This document shows, piece by piece, positions 1 through 14,423 of a stretch of DNA of 64,000 nt. Each line of letters starts with the position of its first letter. Within the stretch, counting starts at the first letter, position 1. The translations under genes and the position numbers were made by a program. Origin of the DNA: Parus major (lineage: Eukaryota > Chordata > Aves > Passeriformes > Paridae); contig NC_031781.1 of the NCBI RefSeq assembly GCF_001522545.3, positions 8,437,487-8,501,486 on the forward strand. The letters run 5' to 3'. The notes beneath the pieces are model-generated. The model saw only the letters and a program-made list of their open reading frames with translations, made no database searches and had not been told where the DNA came from.

Positions 1-3000
1 CTTGAGCTCACTAGTGCTGGACATTGCTTCTGTCAGAAGTCAGGATAAAGACATGGAGGCTTTTAAACCAGGACTGCAGGACCCTATCTATAGTGATGCT
101 ATGTTAATGCTCTAAGTACTTTGTGATTATGTATTCCTGTGCTATTTAGTGCTGATGTATGTGAGTTCGATGCTCTTAACAGAGAATGCAGCATATGTGC
201 TGGGCAGCTGAACAGTAACATTGAACGTGGGTGGCCAGAGGGAGGAGGGTAACTTGCCACACCCCAATACAGCTGCTTTGGAGAAGACCCTAGCTTGCAG
301 AAGTTGCTGCATGTTGATAAACCAGCTCCTGTACTTGTAGTATTTCTCTGGCCTAACCTGAGTGCTGAGCAGAATCAGGGATTGCCAGCTCATTCAAGGT
401 GCCAGTGACCAAGTGAGTTGTCTACTTGGTGGGAGGCCACAAAGTCAGATGACCTAGGAGTGCCTGCAGATCCCCAAGCTGCAGTGTGCTCTGCACATGG
501 CTCCCCAGAGCCATGTGGAAGCAGGTACAGCTCCCAGGTGGCTGGTTATGTTTTTTGCATCCAAAAAATATAGAAGAGCCTGAGATAGTCTTCTAGTGCT
601 CCAGGTTCTCTACGAAAACACGAGTGAAGAAACACTAATTTGCATTCAGCTCACAGCCATTGTATAGCAGGGTGGCTCAGCACTGCCCTTGGTGCTGTCA
701 CACTGTATGATCAGTGGCTGCTCAGTGAGTATTGCTGAGCATGCTAATGACTTGCAGACATCTGCAGTTAGAGCGATAGAAGCATGTGCTACTTCTGGAC
801 AAGGGTATTGTAAAGACCTTGTCCCAGAGAATTAACTGCCCTGCCATTGGGATTCTCGCTGGAGTATATCCCTATCTACTGCTTTCTGCAAGGAGGCAGT
901 TTGGAGCTACTCTGTAAGGATTGTCTCAGGGATGAGGTTTGCTTTGCTGTGAAAGCACCACAAGCAGACTTGAGTGAGGACCTGCTAGTTCAGGCCCTGT
1001 AAACAATGGAGATGTCTGTGATTTCCTGGGTGGAAATGACTCTTGACTCAAACAGGGAAGCCCCCTGAAGTTAGTGGCATAAAGCCCTAATTTAACAGTT
1101 CAAATTTTGCTGTGGTTTTGGTAGCCTAGCTCTGAGTTCAGTGTCTGAGTAAAGAAATATTTCTTCTGACATAGATTAAATAACTGAAGGAAACTATGTC
1201 CCTTTGAAAGGTTTTAATTGCAAAGAGGAAAAAATGAGCTGCTTCACATATAGTGCTGCAGCTATTGGTTGAAAGCACTGCCTAAGGCAGAGGAAGTTCA
1301 AATATTTAAGTTAACCAGCTTTATTACTTAAACATAGGCTTTAACAAGCTGCAGAATATTTCTTACTCTACCTGTAAGAAAAGTAACTCAGACTTCTGAA
1401 GCAGTACCTGGTTAGCAAGAGTATTTAAGCTCAAATGTAGAAGCTGAAAGAAGCAGCCCAGACTTCCTCTGGGAGTAAGATAAACACCTGTAGAACTCTT
1501 GATGTGTCTGGATGGAGGCAGTAGTATGCCAGTAAACATTTTTCACGGTGAAATGGAGGAATTGCTAAAAATGGTGTTATCTAAAGCTACATCAAACCTG
1601 GTAGGTACCTGGAAGAGGTATGTGAGATCAGACAGAGCAGTGTAGCTTGTGAAGTTGCTGTAACTATTTCAGCTCTAGAAAAATTGCCCCTAGAGCCAGT
1701 GCTCTACATTTTTAGTGTTGTATTAAATACAAATGAAATAAAATAGGCTTGCAAATGTGAACAATGTGAGACTGCAGATTAAAAATGGGATCTTGCAGCT
1801 GGTGAGGATTTGGGTAATTGCTTGCACCCTTCTTGATCAGCATGTGTGATGGAGTGCTGTCCCTGAAGGCCAGGGAGAGACCTGCAAGCTTGTGAAGTTT
1901 GGGATGACTTGTGTGAAGCCTTTAGTTGGAGGATTTGAAGTCCAGCCTCTGGAGAAGAAAGGTAGTATCCCTCTGAGCAGTGGCTAGTTTGGAAACTCTG
2001 TTAGCAGCCAAAGCCTGTTACGGCTGAGCAGCTCCTGACTAAGTTGGGTTAGGCTGATGGTGTCAAATGAGCAGACCTGCCTCTGCCTTCTGCTAGGAGA
2101 GTGAGAGGATGGCCCCTGGGCAAAGCCCTGGCATGGCTCAGGACTTATGGCACAGGAGGGTAGCTCTGGGGCCTGGGGCTAGCAAGTCCATGGCAGCTGG
2201 GGTGAGATGGGGACTTGGATTATTCAGGGCCATGCAAAATCCATACATTTGAAGCAAAGCATTGCTGTGGAGGGAGTGAGTTAGAGTGGGAGGTGGAGGT
2301 AAATGGTTTGAATGAGTGGGTGTTGCATGGCTGAGGCTCATGTGTGCTCAAGCTGTACCATTAATCCCAGATGGTCCTCTTTAAGGTGCTTGGAGACCAC
2401 CCGTGCAGACTGTGCCTCTGCAGATTCAGCACTGTGTTCCCAGTCATGAAAGCTCCTCTCTAAAAGAAGTCTGTCTGATAGTGGCTGCCTCAGTTGGATG
2501 AATTACCTGGGCCTCAAGCCAAGCGTCTATTCCTTATGTTAGCGGCTTGTAGCTGAAACCGTATAAACACAGCACTGTTGTGTGTAGGGTGTTAAACACA
2601 CAGGGCTCAAATAGACACGGTGCAGGGGAGAGCCTTGTCTGATGTGCAGATGGAAGTGTGTTTATGACTGCCTTGCACAAGCATACAAAAATGTGTTCAA
2701 GCTTCATTGTTTTCCCAGAAAGAGGGGAGAGCATTTTTCCTTCAAGAGGCAGTGCACGGTGTTTTTTATTTAAGAATTGAAATTCCAGGAAGAAAGCAAC
2801 CCCGTTCCGTCTTGGAGAGGACTAATCATGGTTTCCAGTGGATGGGGAGGTTAAGTGTCTATGTGGAAGCTCATGGGGATTAAAATCTAGCTGGCTTACA
2901 CACAGCAGCTTGAAGACATCTTCATAATGGTCATGGAAAAGGTGTAGTGCTTTCCAGGTCATGCATGTGTTTGTAGTGACTGGCATGGCCTTGCTTAGTG

Positions 3001-6000
3001 TGCAGCTGCAAAAAGCAGCCTTGGCTGTGTGTCACTCCCTCCTGCTTGACACTCACATGGCAATGCTGTGGTGATGGCCAGAGCACGAAGACAGGATGAG
3101 GGCTCATTTTGGGTGTTTCACATCATTGCAGCAGTGCCCTGGTGAGACAGTTCTGGTGTTGGGGTGTGTGGGTGTTGGGCTACTTCTGGTACTGTGTTGA
3201 GTGAGTACTATTGTCTGAATGTCAAAATGAGCTGATGAAATTCAGGTTTGGAGGGTAACTCCAAAGTGCCTATTCAGTCTGCACTGAAGGTACAGTTGCA
3301 CATGTCATAGTTTAAGCCCAGCCAGCAAGTCAGCCCCACACAGCTGCTCCCTCACTTCCTTATGGTGGACGGATGGGGGAGAGAATTGGAAGAGTAAAAG
3401 TAGGAAAACTCATGTGTTGAGATGAAGAAAGTTTAATAAGCAAAGCAAAACAAAGTGTTTATTCACCACCTCCTATGCACAGGAAGGTGTTCAGCCATCC
3501 GTCATGTGTAATGGTTACCAGGGAAGACAGGTGACATCACTCCAAATGTCCCCTGTGCTTCCTCCTTTGTGCTGAGCATGATACCGTGCAGTATGGGGTA
3601 TCCCTTGAATCACTGGCAATCTGCTGTCCCCTTCAAATTTCTTGTGCATCCCCAACCAACTCACTGATGGGGTAAAAAATGCCTTGATTCTGTGTAAGTG
3701 CTGCTCAGCAGTAACAAAACATCCTTGTGTTATCATCATGGTTTTCAGCACAAATCAAAAACCCAGCCCCATTTCAGCTACTGTGAAGAAAATTCATTCT
3801 ATCCCAACCAAACTGAGCAGAGTTTGTTAATTACCTTTCCTGTTGCTTCTCGGTGAAATGGTTGGGCAGAGATAGCTGGAATAACTCTGTCATTAAGGTG
3901 CAGAGTGCTGCAGAGTATCTGTAGCATGATGCCTGGGCTTATATGCTTCAAAACAAACCTGCATAGAGCTGTGCTGTTAGGTGCTTAGAGTCAGAGATGA
4001 TCAAAACTGAGATAAACCACAAATCTTTTGCAAAGCTGAAGTAACTGGCAGGTTACTTTTTGATGTGTTACTAACCCCAGACCACAAAATGTGCTTCAAT
4101 CCTCAGTACTTTGGTGCTGCAGCGTGGAGTGGAGATGGGTTGAGCTGTGCAGGGCTGCATGAATGGGGATTTCCTCTGAACAGCCTGTGCACAGTGAATC
4201 ACAGTCAGCATCGCAGTTCTGGTTTCAAATGGACAAAATGAATCTTGGTGTATGTTGTGGCCAGGGATTTCCCCAAACAGTAATCACTTCTGATAATTTC
4301 AAATGTGTTGGTTTTGGCTTCACAAAGTCCGTCCCTTGCAGCTTTTGTGCCTGGTGTCTGCTGCACAGAAGATGTTAGACAGCCCTATGTGAATAGGCTC
4401 CTTTATCTCGGCAAGTTTTTACATGCTGTTTCGTATAACTATTTTGACCTACCCCCAGTGTGAATAAACACATTGTTAGTAGCACAGAGGTCACTTTGGT
4501 GCCTGGAAACCTCTGTATTATTTGTTGCTTATTCTTGCTGAGGCATCTTTTTTTTTGTAGCCCTGTCTCACAATCCTTTTATCTCCAGTGCCTGAGGTGC
4601 CTGAGGGTAAACCTTCCTGTTGTCCCCTGGGCTGAAGATTGGTAACATTCCTTCAGCAATGTGAGATACAGCACAGCACTGACTTGTTACCTAATGCCAG
4701 CCCCTGGGAGGTCTTTGCAAGAACTAGAGAGGTTTTTGACCTTGATGAGACCTGAAGTAACCTGCAAGATTTAGGATTACCTTAATCCTACAGAGATGGT
4801 TACAGCTCTCTTAGGCTTCAGAGACAGTTTGTAGCTTTGTTGTGTCACTTGCAGTATTCTGGCACTGCAGTTGTTTTTTTTTCAGTAAGGACATGTATTT
4901 TTTGTTTGCACATGTGAATGAAACAACCTTGAGTTGATCAGACTACTAGAAAAGTATTTCTTGTGAGGTGTAAACAATTATACATCTGACTAAAATTTTA
5001 ATGTCTTGCTTAAACTGAAACTTGTTTCCTGTGAATTGGCTAGTGGTGTTGCTGTTGGCTAGAGATGTAGCTGTTTGCTCTGATGGGAAGGGGAAGCCTT
5101 CCTGTGCTAAGGCAGTAAACTCCTGGGGAGCACAGACCTGGTGTAGGATCATTCCTTTTTCTCTCCTGTTTCCTGACTAGAGGAGGGAGTTGTAGTTTGT
5201 GTCATGTCACTTCGTTTCAAAAGTTGAGCCAAGTGTTTCTCAGCAGTGTGACAAAGCCAGGATGTTTTCTTCCCCCTCTCTTCATCATTTAACAGAAATC
5301 CAATTCTGGCATGTTAACTCCTCCACTGCAGGGACTTTCTTTCTCAAGTTATTCCTGAATGGTTAATTACACTTGGGTGCCTTGTGTTGTGCTGTCCCCA
5401 TGGCTTCCTGGAGCTTCCCTCCTCCCGCCCCTGAACCTGGGGTTGCTGGGGGTGAGTGTCTGTGTGGGTACTATCCTGAAGCCCTACTCTACAGTCCCAC
5501 CCTGTGTTGCCAGGTGGTGTCTGGGGGCTTTCCCAATCCACCTGTTGTCTGTGAGGTTGATGCAGATGTTCTTTGCATGCTGACAGCTGTGCTGTCCTGG
5601 AGGATGGGGTGCTGCTGAGTTGACTCGAGCACATGGGGAGCAGAATCGTCCCATGTGGGCTTGGGCTCCCTTTGCATAGTGAAGCATGAAGTCTGGCTTC
5701 TCTGCCACCAAGTTTCCACTCATTCCTCCCTGGAAACGTGGATCTTTGCCATTGAAGGGGTTGAACATCACCTGCTGGTTCAGTGCCAGTGCAGGATGCT
5801 TGCACTGTCTGTCCCCAGCACAGGCATGTGGGAGCTTCAGTGTTCCAGCTGCTCCTGGGGCCGGTAGCAGCACCAAGGGGCATTGGGATGAGCTCAGCAG
5901 TGGGGAATGTGCTTTAGTGGTGCAGGGACCTGCTCACAGGGCCCGTTTTGGGGTGGTTTTGGCTGTGATGCCACGGGCAGCATTGTGCTGTGGCAGGCCC

Positions 6001-9000
6001 AGAGCCCACTGTGCCACTGGCCACATATGGGGTGGGAGCTTCAGATGGGGCACAGGGGTTCCAGGACTGGGGGAACCCCCTTGTGATGCCTCCTGTCCCC
6101 CAGCTGTTGGGCGCTTGGCCGTGCCAGTTCTCGAGACGAGCCAGGGTTTTGGGGTCAGTGTGGCGCTGGCATGCTGCCCCGCCAGGCTGGCGAGGGGCTT
6201 GCTGGCTGCAGACAAAGCAGCACTTATGGCAACTTGCTGCTCTACAAAGGCTGAACATTCAGACGCCTTCTTTTCTTCTCCCCCTCCGCAGCAAAAGGAT
6301 CGAAGATAATGGGCACAGCATTCCTGTATGCTGTTCAGCTGGGTATCTGTGCTGTAGTCCTGCAGCTGTGAGTGGGGACCTGCTTGGCAGGGAGCAGCTG
6401 GGTCTGAAATAGCCACTGTGAATGGCAGCTCTTATTGTTCTGTATTGCATCCTTGCTCGTTGCTAATCCCGTCCCAGCAGCGTGCCAGCAGTGCAGAGCC
6501 CTCCTGGTGCCCACAGACATCGTTCACAGCAAAGGTTAGATGTGCACTAACACCTGTCTGCAGCTCTTCCTGGATGTAAGAGTTATGTGTTTACCTTCTC
6601 ATATCCTAACTTGGGATATGGCGCTTAAGGCAGCAGAAACCTATGTGTGTTCAGACTGAAAGTATTAAGGAATTTGATAATAAGCCAGGCGCAGTTTGAC
6701 TTTTTTCCCCAACCACCTTAACAATTCCTAATTTTGAAATTCTTAACTTTTCATTCAAGCCCCCTCGGGTGATTTCAGTTTCTCTTGGAGAAGCTGGGTT
6801 AGTTGCTGTTGCTGTTATACTGCTGGCTTAAACTTGCTTTGTGTTATGCCTTTCTCTTCTAGATGTGAGTGGTCTCTGGGTACCTATTAAGAAGTTGGGC
6901 AGAGCTATTTTAGTCTGTATTTTGCTCCTGAGAGCTCCTTTGGTTTGATTATTTTTATTCTTTACTGTATTAAAAGTCTGTGTGATATTTTTTCTTGCCA
7001 AACCTACACTAAAAGGACTGGATTTGAACTTATTTTTTTCAGTTTTTCAGCCAGCTCCATCTCATGAGATCCTTTCTAGAGGCCCAACATGCACCAATAG
7101 GCAGCACAGGGTGATGGATGCAACAGTGGCCTGAAGTTCTCTGACATAATTGGTTTCAAATCCAGTTGAAGTAAACACTATTTTAATAGTTTAAAACCCT
7201 CTGAAGTGTAATGTTTAATATCTCAAATCCAAATATTTGTCTCACAAAGGAATCTTACTGCCTTTTTTTTTTTAATAATCAGTCACCCTGGAAAGCCTAG
7301 AAGAAAATGGTTTCTGTCCCTTGCAAAAAAAATAAAAACCTATATTCTTTTCCATCCTCCTGTCCATGCCCAGGTCACCATTCTTACAACCCTCTAGTGA
7401 CAAGTTATTCCTCCTCTGGAAAACCTATCTTGTTGTAAAAAGCTTAGCGGATCTCTGAGTGTACATGGTGTATCACTTAGACTTCCTGAAGATACACTTC
7501 CTCGGGTGACAAAATCCCTGAGGCTCGTCAGTGAAGCTGTGGCTGTGTCTCGGCAGGGTGTGGGAGCTCAGCTGGGAGCCAGTGAGCTGAAAGCCCAGGG
7601 AGACTCAGGTAAGCTGTGTGCTGAGGATGAGCTGTCCTGGAGGTCACAGCCTGCAAAAGCTGCAGAGAAGCAGTGGGACTGGAGCACGTCACAGTTTGAG
7701 GCTGGCAGGTCACAGCTGGGTGTCCATGAAACCAGCCTGAGTTCAACCAGCTGTGTTCAGTAGGCACAGCCTCTGCTTCTGTGGGGTGAGTGGCTGCATG
7801 CGGCAGGACACAAGCCATGTGCTGACCCTGAGGAGCTGGGATATGGACCTGGGCTTAAGGGACACTGGAGGAAATGGTTGCAGTATGTTCTCAAGGCACA
7901 GAGGAATCCCTGTAATTGATTTAAAGACATATTATCCCTGCAGAGGATGTCGTTAATGTCTTTAGCAGGCACAGTAAGCCTGTGAACACATACTGTATGC
8001 TTCAGCAAAGAATTTCCTTGGGCAGCTTGCTCAGCTCCATCTCATCTGCATACTTCTGTTTGGCATGTGGCTCCGCTCAGTGTGGTGTTTTCTCTGTTCC
8101 AGAAGATTAAGCCTTAATAATTGCTTTTCTGTCCCATAGCTGCTATAGCTATTTACCAATAGGTGAGAATAACTAGAGGTGAGGAAATGCTCAGACACTT
8201 TAAGACACTAAGATCTAAAATTCCTACAGTCTCTTCATAACTGATCCATGATTGAGATTAACTTTGTGCTATACAAAATTCCTTCCATGCCTGGAAATAC
8301 GAAGTAAGGGCTGTTGGTGAGACTTCTCCTTTGTTTTGTATTGAGAACCATGGATTTGATTTCTCCCTACATATAAGGCATAGAACAAAAGTTTAAATAT
8401 GGAAGACACAAAAAATGAAGAGGAAGACCACTTTTTAGAGAAGGTGGATGCAAAGAGCAGTAACTTCTCAATGTGAAAATCAACAGCAAGGCTTCTGAGA
8501 TGGCTCTGTGAGATAGTGAATAAGCTGTGTTGATTGCAACCTCAGCCATGAAACTATTTAAAAAAAATAAAATTCACTACTCAAAAGCTGCTTTTCAGTC
8601 CTTCATTTGTTTTGCAATACTTCCACACGTCTGTATGACCAACTTGATTTAGTAAGGAAGCTGTCTGCTTCGGTAGCTTGTTTCCACTAATTGTTCAGCA
8701 GAGAATGACTTGCAGCTCTGCTGTAGGGCAGAGTTTAAGGAACATTGCCACAGTTTGGGTGGTACTTAGGCTTAATCTGAATGCAGAGCAGACTTGCATA
8801 TGAGCAGAAGACACAAAGTTGTTTATAATGCTTTGTTATTTTTTTAAATTGTAGAATTATTGACCTAATAAAGGTCCTATAGTTCAAGCCATGTGTTCCA
8901 GGTAGAATTTAGGGGTCTCTACTGGAGTAGATAAATGTGCAAGCTTCAAATCAGTGCCAGGTTTCAGTTCTGGCACTGGCTCCTGGGGCGTCTATAAACA

Positions 9001-12000
9001 CAAATGCAGAGGACCAAGCATTGGCAATTTTCTACTTGGTAGGTTGGGTTGGGAAGTTTTTTGTGGCCCAGGCCATAAAAATGACACATTTATCAAAATG
9101 GTCACATTGCTGGCTCAGACTAGTCACACTGCTAGCTGAAGCCCTGGCACTTTGGCATCTTTTTGTTTGAGTGTGATTTTAGCAGTCCAAGTGTAACATA
9201 TCGTATTAGTATTTTAGTATAGAGCAACAGTTATAAATCAGTTTGAGCAGTTGAGAATTGGTTCCTTTTCAGGACTGAGGCTGGTGGTATGTACTGCTGG
9301 CCTATGGAATTGCCATAATCCATTTTTTGGGCTGGTTGCCATTTAGTTAATAGGATAATAAAAGTGGAAGAATTACAATCAGGACTCAGAGGTGTGATGG
9401 GGGAAGCAAATGAGCTCTGGTTCAGCCTGTTTTCCTCTTCACCCTACTAGGCAGCCACTTAATAGCTGACTAGAAGCAGGATACTTCTACATAAAACTTA
9501 ATGTTGTAGGCTATATATAGGTGTGGGGGTTTTTTAGGTTTTTTTTAGGAAAGTGTGTGGTTGGTTTTTCAATGCTGTCGTTGATTCTGCAGAACAGCTT
9601 AGTCTGGCTGGCAGGTTTTCCCCAGCAGTCAGCATGTACCTCATGTCAAGATGCACCCTGACAGCAGGGCCTTGGCAGTGAGCTGACAGCAGCCCTTCCC
9701 TGCAGCCAGCTCCTGCCTGCCTGCAGCTGAACGGGGGCTGAGTCTTGCTGATGGCTGCTGATATTTTGTTGATGTTGGATTGTCATCGGGTACTTCCAGA
9801 GGAGGAGAGCAAGTTGGAGACGGAGAATTGAAGTTAAAATGCATGTTGAACAGTGTAAGTGGGAAGGAAGGTTTGTGTTAAATCTGAACTTGAATGTTTC
9901 TGTAGTTTTTACTTCTTGCTGGTTCAGGATAGCATGTCTAGCCATAAGAACTTGCAGACTGTCTGAAAATGGTCACCATACAGCATTCAAAGTTTTGGAG
10001 TCCACAGCAAGAGTGTCAGCACAACTTGCATACCACATCCACAAAATTCTTAGTTCTAATAATAAAAAAACCCAACCCACCAAAAACAGCACAAAACCCT
10101 CTTTCCAAACCCTTCATCCATTGGCTCTTCTAGATGGCATCTCTAAAGCTGCCTGTTTCCAGTTGAGCTGAAGTCCTCCCAAGTACTAGTGTGAAGCAAG
10201 AGGGAGAGCCTGTGGCATGTATTCCTGCTTCATGCCTGAGCTTTCCATAAAAATATGCCCTTTGAAAGTAGAAGTCCAGTGTCTGTCAGCAGGTATGAGT
10301 CAGCTGTGCAGGGACTTTGATCTCCAAAGCACACATGTCCTACTGGGAACCAGGGAACATTGCTCTCTGACACACCTGTAAAGGCATCTTGCAGATGTTA
10401 ACATAAGCACTGTGACATGAATAAAACAAATGATGTAGATGACAGTACTTTCTCCAAGGAAGGTTACATTAAAGCTGTCTGCAATGATGCTGTGAAGAGT
10501 TGGTTCAGCCCTGCTAAATGATCTTGGAAATGAGATCCAGTGGCTTGCTTTCTTCAAGTCACAGGAAGGCAGGGACCAGTGGCTGTCTCCTATATGGAAA
10601 GGGCTCCTTTAATCTGTGGAAATGTGGCTGGTGTTTTGTAGTAAACACACTCTCACAGCTAAAAGGAGGCAATTTGTTCCCAACTCATTGATGCTGAAAG
10701 CCAAATGCATCTGAAGGTGGTGGAGATGAACTGTCAAGGGGCTGGGCTGTTCAGAGGCACTGACCACAAGTGTGCATCTCTGTTGTAAATTTACTATGAG
10801 CTCCAGCAGAGCAATTGAGAAACATGACAAGGCTCTGTAAAGCATTGATTGTGTGAGTAATAAGTATGCCTAAAAGTAATTTTTGTTGTAGGAAAGCAGT
10901 GGTGGAAATCTGTTCATGTAACCCATTTTCCAGCCTGCGATGGCCAGAAACTGTCTTGAAACAGACCAGGGAATGGAGGGCCAATGCCAGTGGCAAACCA
11001 GCTGAGCTGGGGTGCAAGCAGGGCCTGCTTTTTGGTGCTTAGGTGTCATTGGAATGTATTATTTTTTCCACTATCCCAACACCTTGGCAGTATTACACTA
11101 ACAACATAATGTAGAGCTGGTGGGGGATGCTTGCAGATTTGGTTGTACTGAGAGTATTCTCAGGGCCGGCTCTGTGCTGCCTGTACAGGATCTGAATGGA
11201 TGTGTGTCTTCCTGGCTGCCACTTTCATCTTCAAGCCCAAGATGCACTGAATATTTTCAGACAATTAATGAAAAAGTCATCACTAAAGCAGTGTCTCTTC
11301 TGGCAAGGCTGAGTGCTCAGGTGGAGCTGAGCTTTACAGTGATGCATGGAAACTAAGCCTGCTATGAGCTGGACTTTGGTGTCCTCTTGAACATGGAGGG
11401 TTCTTTTATACAGTGATAGAGATGGCGAGACAGTGCTGGGAGTGGGGTGCCTGTGAAAAGGGTATGCGGGCAGCTCTGCTGGGTGCTGATAAGGTCTCCT
11501 CTACTGCCCAAGAGTTCTTCTCCCTCCCTACTTCCCACCCCAAATGAAAGCAGACAAGCCCTCCTCCTTAGCTTGGAAAAAATTACATCATGAGATCCCT
11601 ATGCCTGTCAGGAAGCTGGGAGGCTGTGAGAGCTTGCTAACAAAGTGCAGTCGTGGCAATGGCACCAACCCCAGAGAGGAAGAGCTGTCCTGTTCCTGTG
11701 ATGATCTTTTCCTGTCATCAGGGCAGCAGCCCTGTGCCCAGCCTCTCTGGATGAGGCTGCTGAGATGGGATATTTTAACTCTTGCTGGGATGCTTATACA
11801 GGGTATTTTTCCCCAGGTCAAGGACCACAGCCCAGCTGTGTCTTTGGAGGAAGCAGTGGGGTTCTGGGGGAAGCTCTGAAGACACAGCTGGTTGCTGCAG
11901 TAACCACAATGCAACCACATATAGACATTATTTATGTGCTATAAATATAAAATGAACCGTTCTTTATCTCAAGTAATGTGTGTGTAGCATTGTACTCAAG

Positions 12001-14174
12001 GTGGTTCTGTTCTGCTGGCATTCTTCCCTGGAAAATGCTGGATAGCTTTCTGAAATGAGCTTGTTTGTTGCATACTAAATCATTGCTGTGTCCCTCTAGT
12101 AAAAATGCTGATGTTATAAATCTGGGACTGATGCTTGGAGGCATTTCTGGAGCAGAGATGGGCTGGCCATTGGTGTGCTCTAGCACCAGTGTGACCTGGT
12201 GGTTGTGCCATGGGGTGGGATGAAGGAGCTGCTGGCACAGGGGGAGGCAAGGCACTGACTAGTTTGTAGCTCAGCTGGAAGGAGGACAGAAATGGGTAAC
12301 AGTAGGGCCTGTTTATTTGTTGCTAGGAGACCCACTGCTTACGTGATGTACACTTTTACCTTGCAACCTGTAATTAAAGCTCAGTAGGGATTAATCACCC
12401 CATAGCTATCTATTGTATTATCTTGGACTGGATGTGCAATCAGCAGCAAGCAGTCAAGTAGCAGACATGTATTGTAATCCTGTAAAATTAGTCAAAACTA
12501 ATGTTAAAAAAATCCCATACAAATAAAATCTTGGTAGAAACCAGACACTAACTACCCAGAAAGTCCGAATGCCATTCAAGGTCTGAAGTTACAATATTAT
12601 CTTTTTAGGACATACTGCTCTATTGTGAAACCATGTAAATATTAACTGCTTTGCCTGAGCATTGGGTTAAAGGGTGATGACTGTTCTTGGTCGTTATTCT
12701 GTATAATCATTTGTTTTGAAAGTTAGTAGCTCTTTTTGCATTGGTAAGATGGTGCTGGATTCCTGCTGTGGTCTCTACAGGAGCAGGTAAGGCATGGCCA
12801 GTGCGTGTTGGGCACCTTGGCGGACTTTGGCCATTAACACTCTGAATGTGAACTGGAGAATGAAATCCAGTTACAGAACGCTTTTACTTTGCTGGCTAGG
12901 ACTCTCCTGTACAATAATTTGGGTGGCATGAAAGGGAATTTATACAGCTGTAATTGTCTTTACTCCAGTGACTGCTGCAGGAGTTGGAGAGTAGACAAAA
13001 GCTTCCATGTCATTTGTAACTTCTGTTGATTGAAAAGGGATTTCTGTAACAGTTTGCACTTGAAATGGAGGAAAGAAATAAAAAATGCTGTACTGTAGCA
13101 TTCTGCTTTGAATAAGAGGAACTGTCAAGCTGAGAGCATCCTGAAATGTTGCAGAAGACTGTGGTTTGGGTGAGCTTGAAAAAACTGGAGCTGTTAGCAG
13201 TGTAATACAACCTGAGTAACAACTACAAGCTCAAAGGGAGGGAGGGCATCCAATCTGTGACTCATTAAAGCTAAAGTAACTTGCACAAGAACTTGCAAAA
13301 CCATAGTGGTCACTTTGCAAGGCCAAACTGATGCAGAAAGGCATCCTGCTGCCACAGACATTACTTACAAAAATCTGATCTTGATACCCAGCAGCCTTAA
13401 ACTTAATTCCATAACATGTCTTAGAGCAAAACAGCAGCATGGCCACTCAGTGATAACTTTTTCTTAAGCTGGAGCATGATAAGGAAAAGCTAAAGCTGGC
13501 TCTTCTTTTCTCTAACTCCGAATTTGTATTGTGATGGGATGATATCTTGTGTGATGGTGCAAAGGATTTACCATAGATTTCCACTGCCACTTTGCTGATC
13601 ATACACAGGTCTTGATATATCCAGACCAGTTACAAACTCTTATTTTCTTGTCTTTGCCACATAGCAGCACTTTATTTTATTCCCTACCATTTTTAAGGCA
13701 AATTATTGATGTGTGTGGGAGACATGTTTCTGTATATAAATGCTGTTTCCTAAGTAATTCTTTTATCTATGCCCTGGAGTGTATCATGCCTATTGGGACA
13801 CTGGTTTTGTGACCTCCATCACATGCTGCTTTGGCCTTTTTCATAAGACACAAATGCCATTACAGAATACTAGGTGGTACTTACCAAATCAAAATACCAG
13901 AGATCTTAAAACTGCCACATCTCCTAAGCTAGGATCATAAAGCTGAAGGGCAAGTGACAACTCGAAAGCATTAAGTCCTTTGTCTCCTCTCTTTTTGTCC
14001 TGTCTGATGCTTCCTGTGAGGAATGGTGTCTCTTCCTGAACAAATGTCTGCAGTGGCCCGGGTCAGTTTTCTTGTCCTTGATTACCTGTGCATGAGTTCA
14101 GGCACACTCTTTTAGAAACACACCTCTTCTCTTTAGAATGGCAAGTAATCAGTTGTATGTCTTCTGTCTCCTAG
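1..14174 (+). other. FLNB: FLNB intron 1, 3' part
   Basis: No CH1-coding exon 1 or start codon is visible, so the gene start lies upstream. Open frames here are short or overlap on both strands with no filamin homology and no usable splice borders. A GC-rich patch lies near 5340-6530, a T-run at 7263-7273, and a group of minus-strand open frames near 12940-13446. First introns of this size often hold enhancers, but I see no site I can name. Confidence 0.8.
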
Positions 14175-14423
14175 ATAGTAAAGCCATTGTTGATGGAAAC
14201 CTGAAGCTGATCCTTGGCCTGATATGGACCCTTATCCTCCACTACTCCATTTCTATGCCAGTGTGGGAGGATGAAGGTGATGATGATGCAAAGAAGCAGA
14301 CCCCTAAGCAGAGGCTGCTGGGCTGGATCCAGAACAAAATTCCTTACTTGCCAATCACAAACTTCAATCAGAACTGGCAGGATGGCAAAGCACTGGGTGC
14401 TCTTGTCGACAGCTGTGCTCCAG
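14175..14423 (+). CDS. FLNB: FLNB exon 2: CH1/CH2 linker and start of CH2
   Basis: The acceptor ctcctag precedes ATAGTAAAGCC, and the first codon is split (G from exon 1 plus AT gives Asp). It encodes [20 protein letters not shown], then the acidic [10 protein letters not shown] linker, [12 protein letters not shown] and [17 protein letters not shown], which are calponin-homology motifs of the actin-binding domain. The donor is cag/gtaagt. Length 249 nt, ending with one base of a codon. An ATG at 14138 reads into this exon through the acceptor and is not a start. Confidence 0.97.

Noticed and set aside
5344..6416. Overlapping open frames of 114-207 codons as genes
   Set aside because: They occur in several frames on both strands of one GC-rich patch, as expected from low stop-codon density, and none has a known domain or splice context.
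14138..14174. ATG upstream of exon 2 in the same frame, as an alternative start
   Set aside because: It reads [13 protein letters not shown] straight through a good acceptor (ctcctag) and its pyrimidine tract. The true first residues come from an upstream exon 1, and no promoter is seen.
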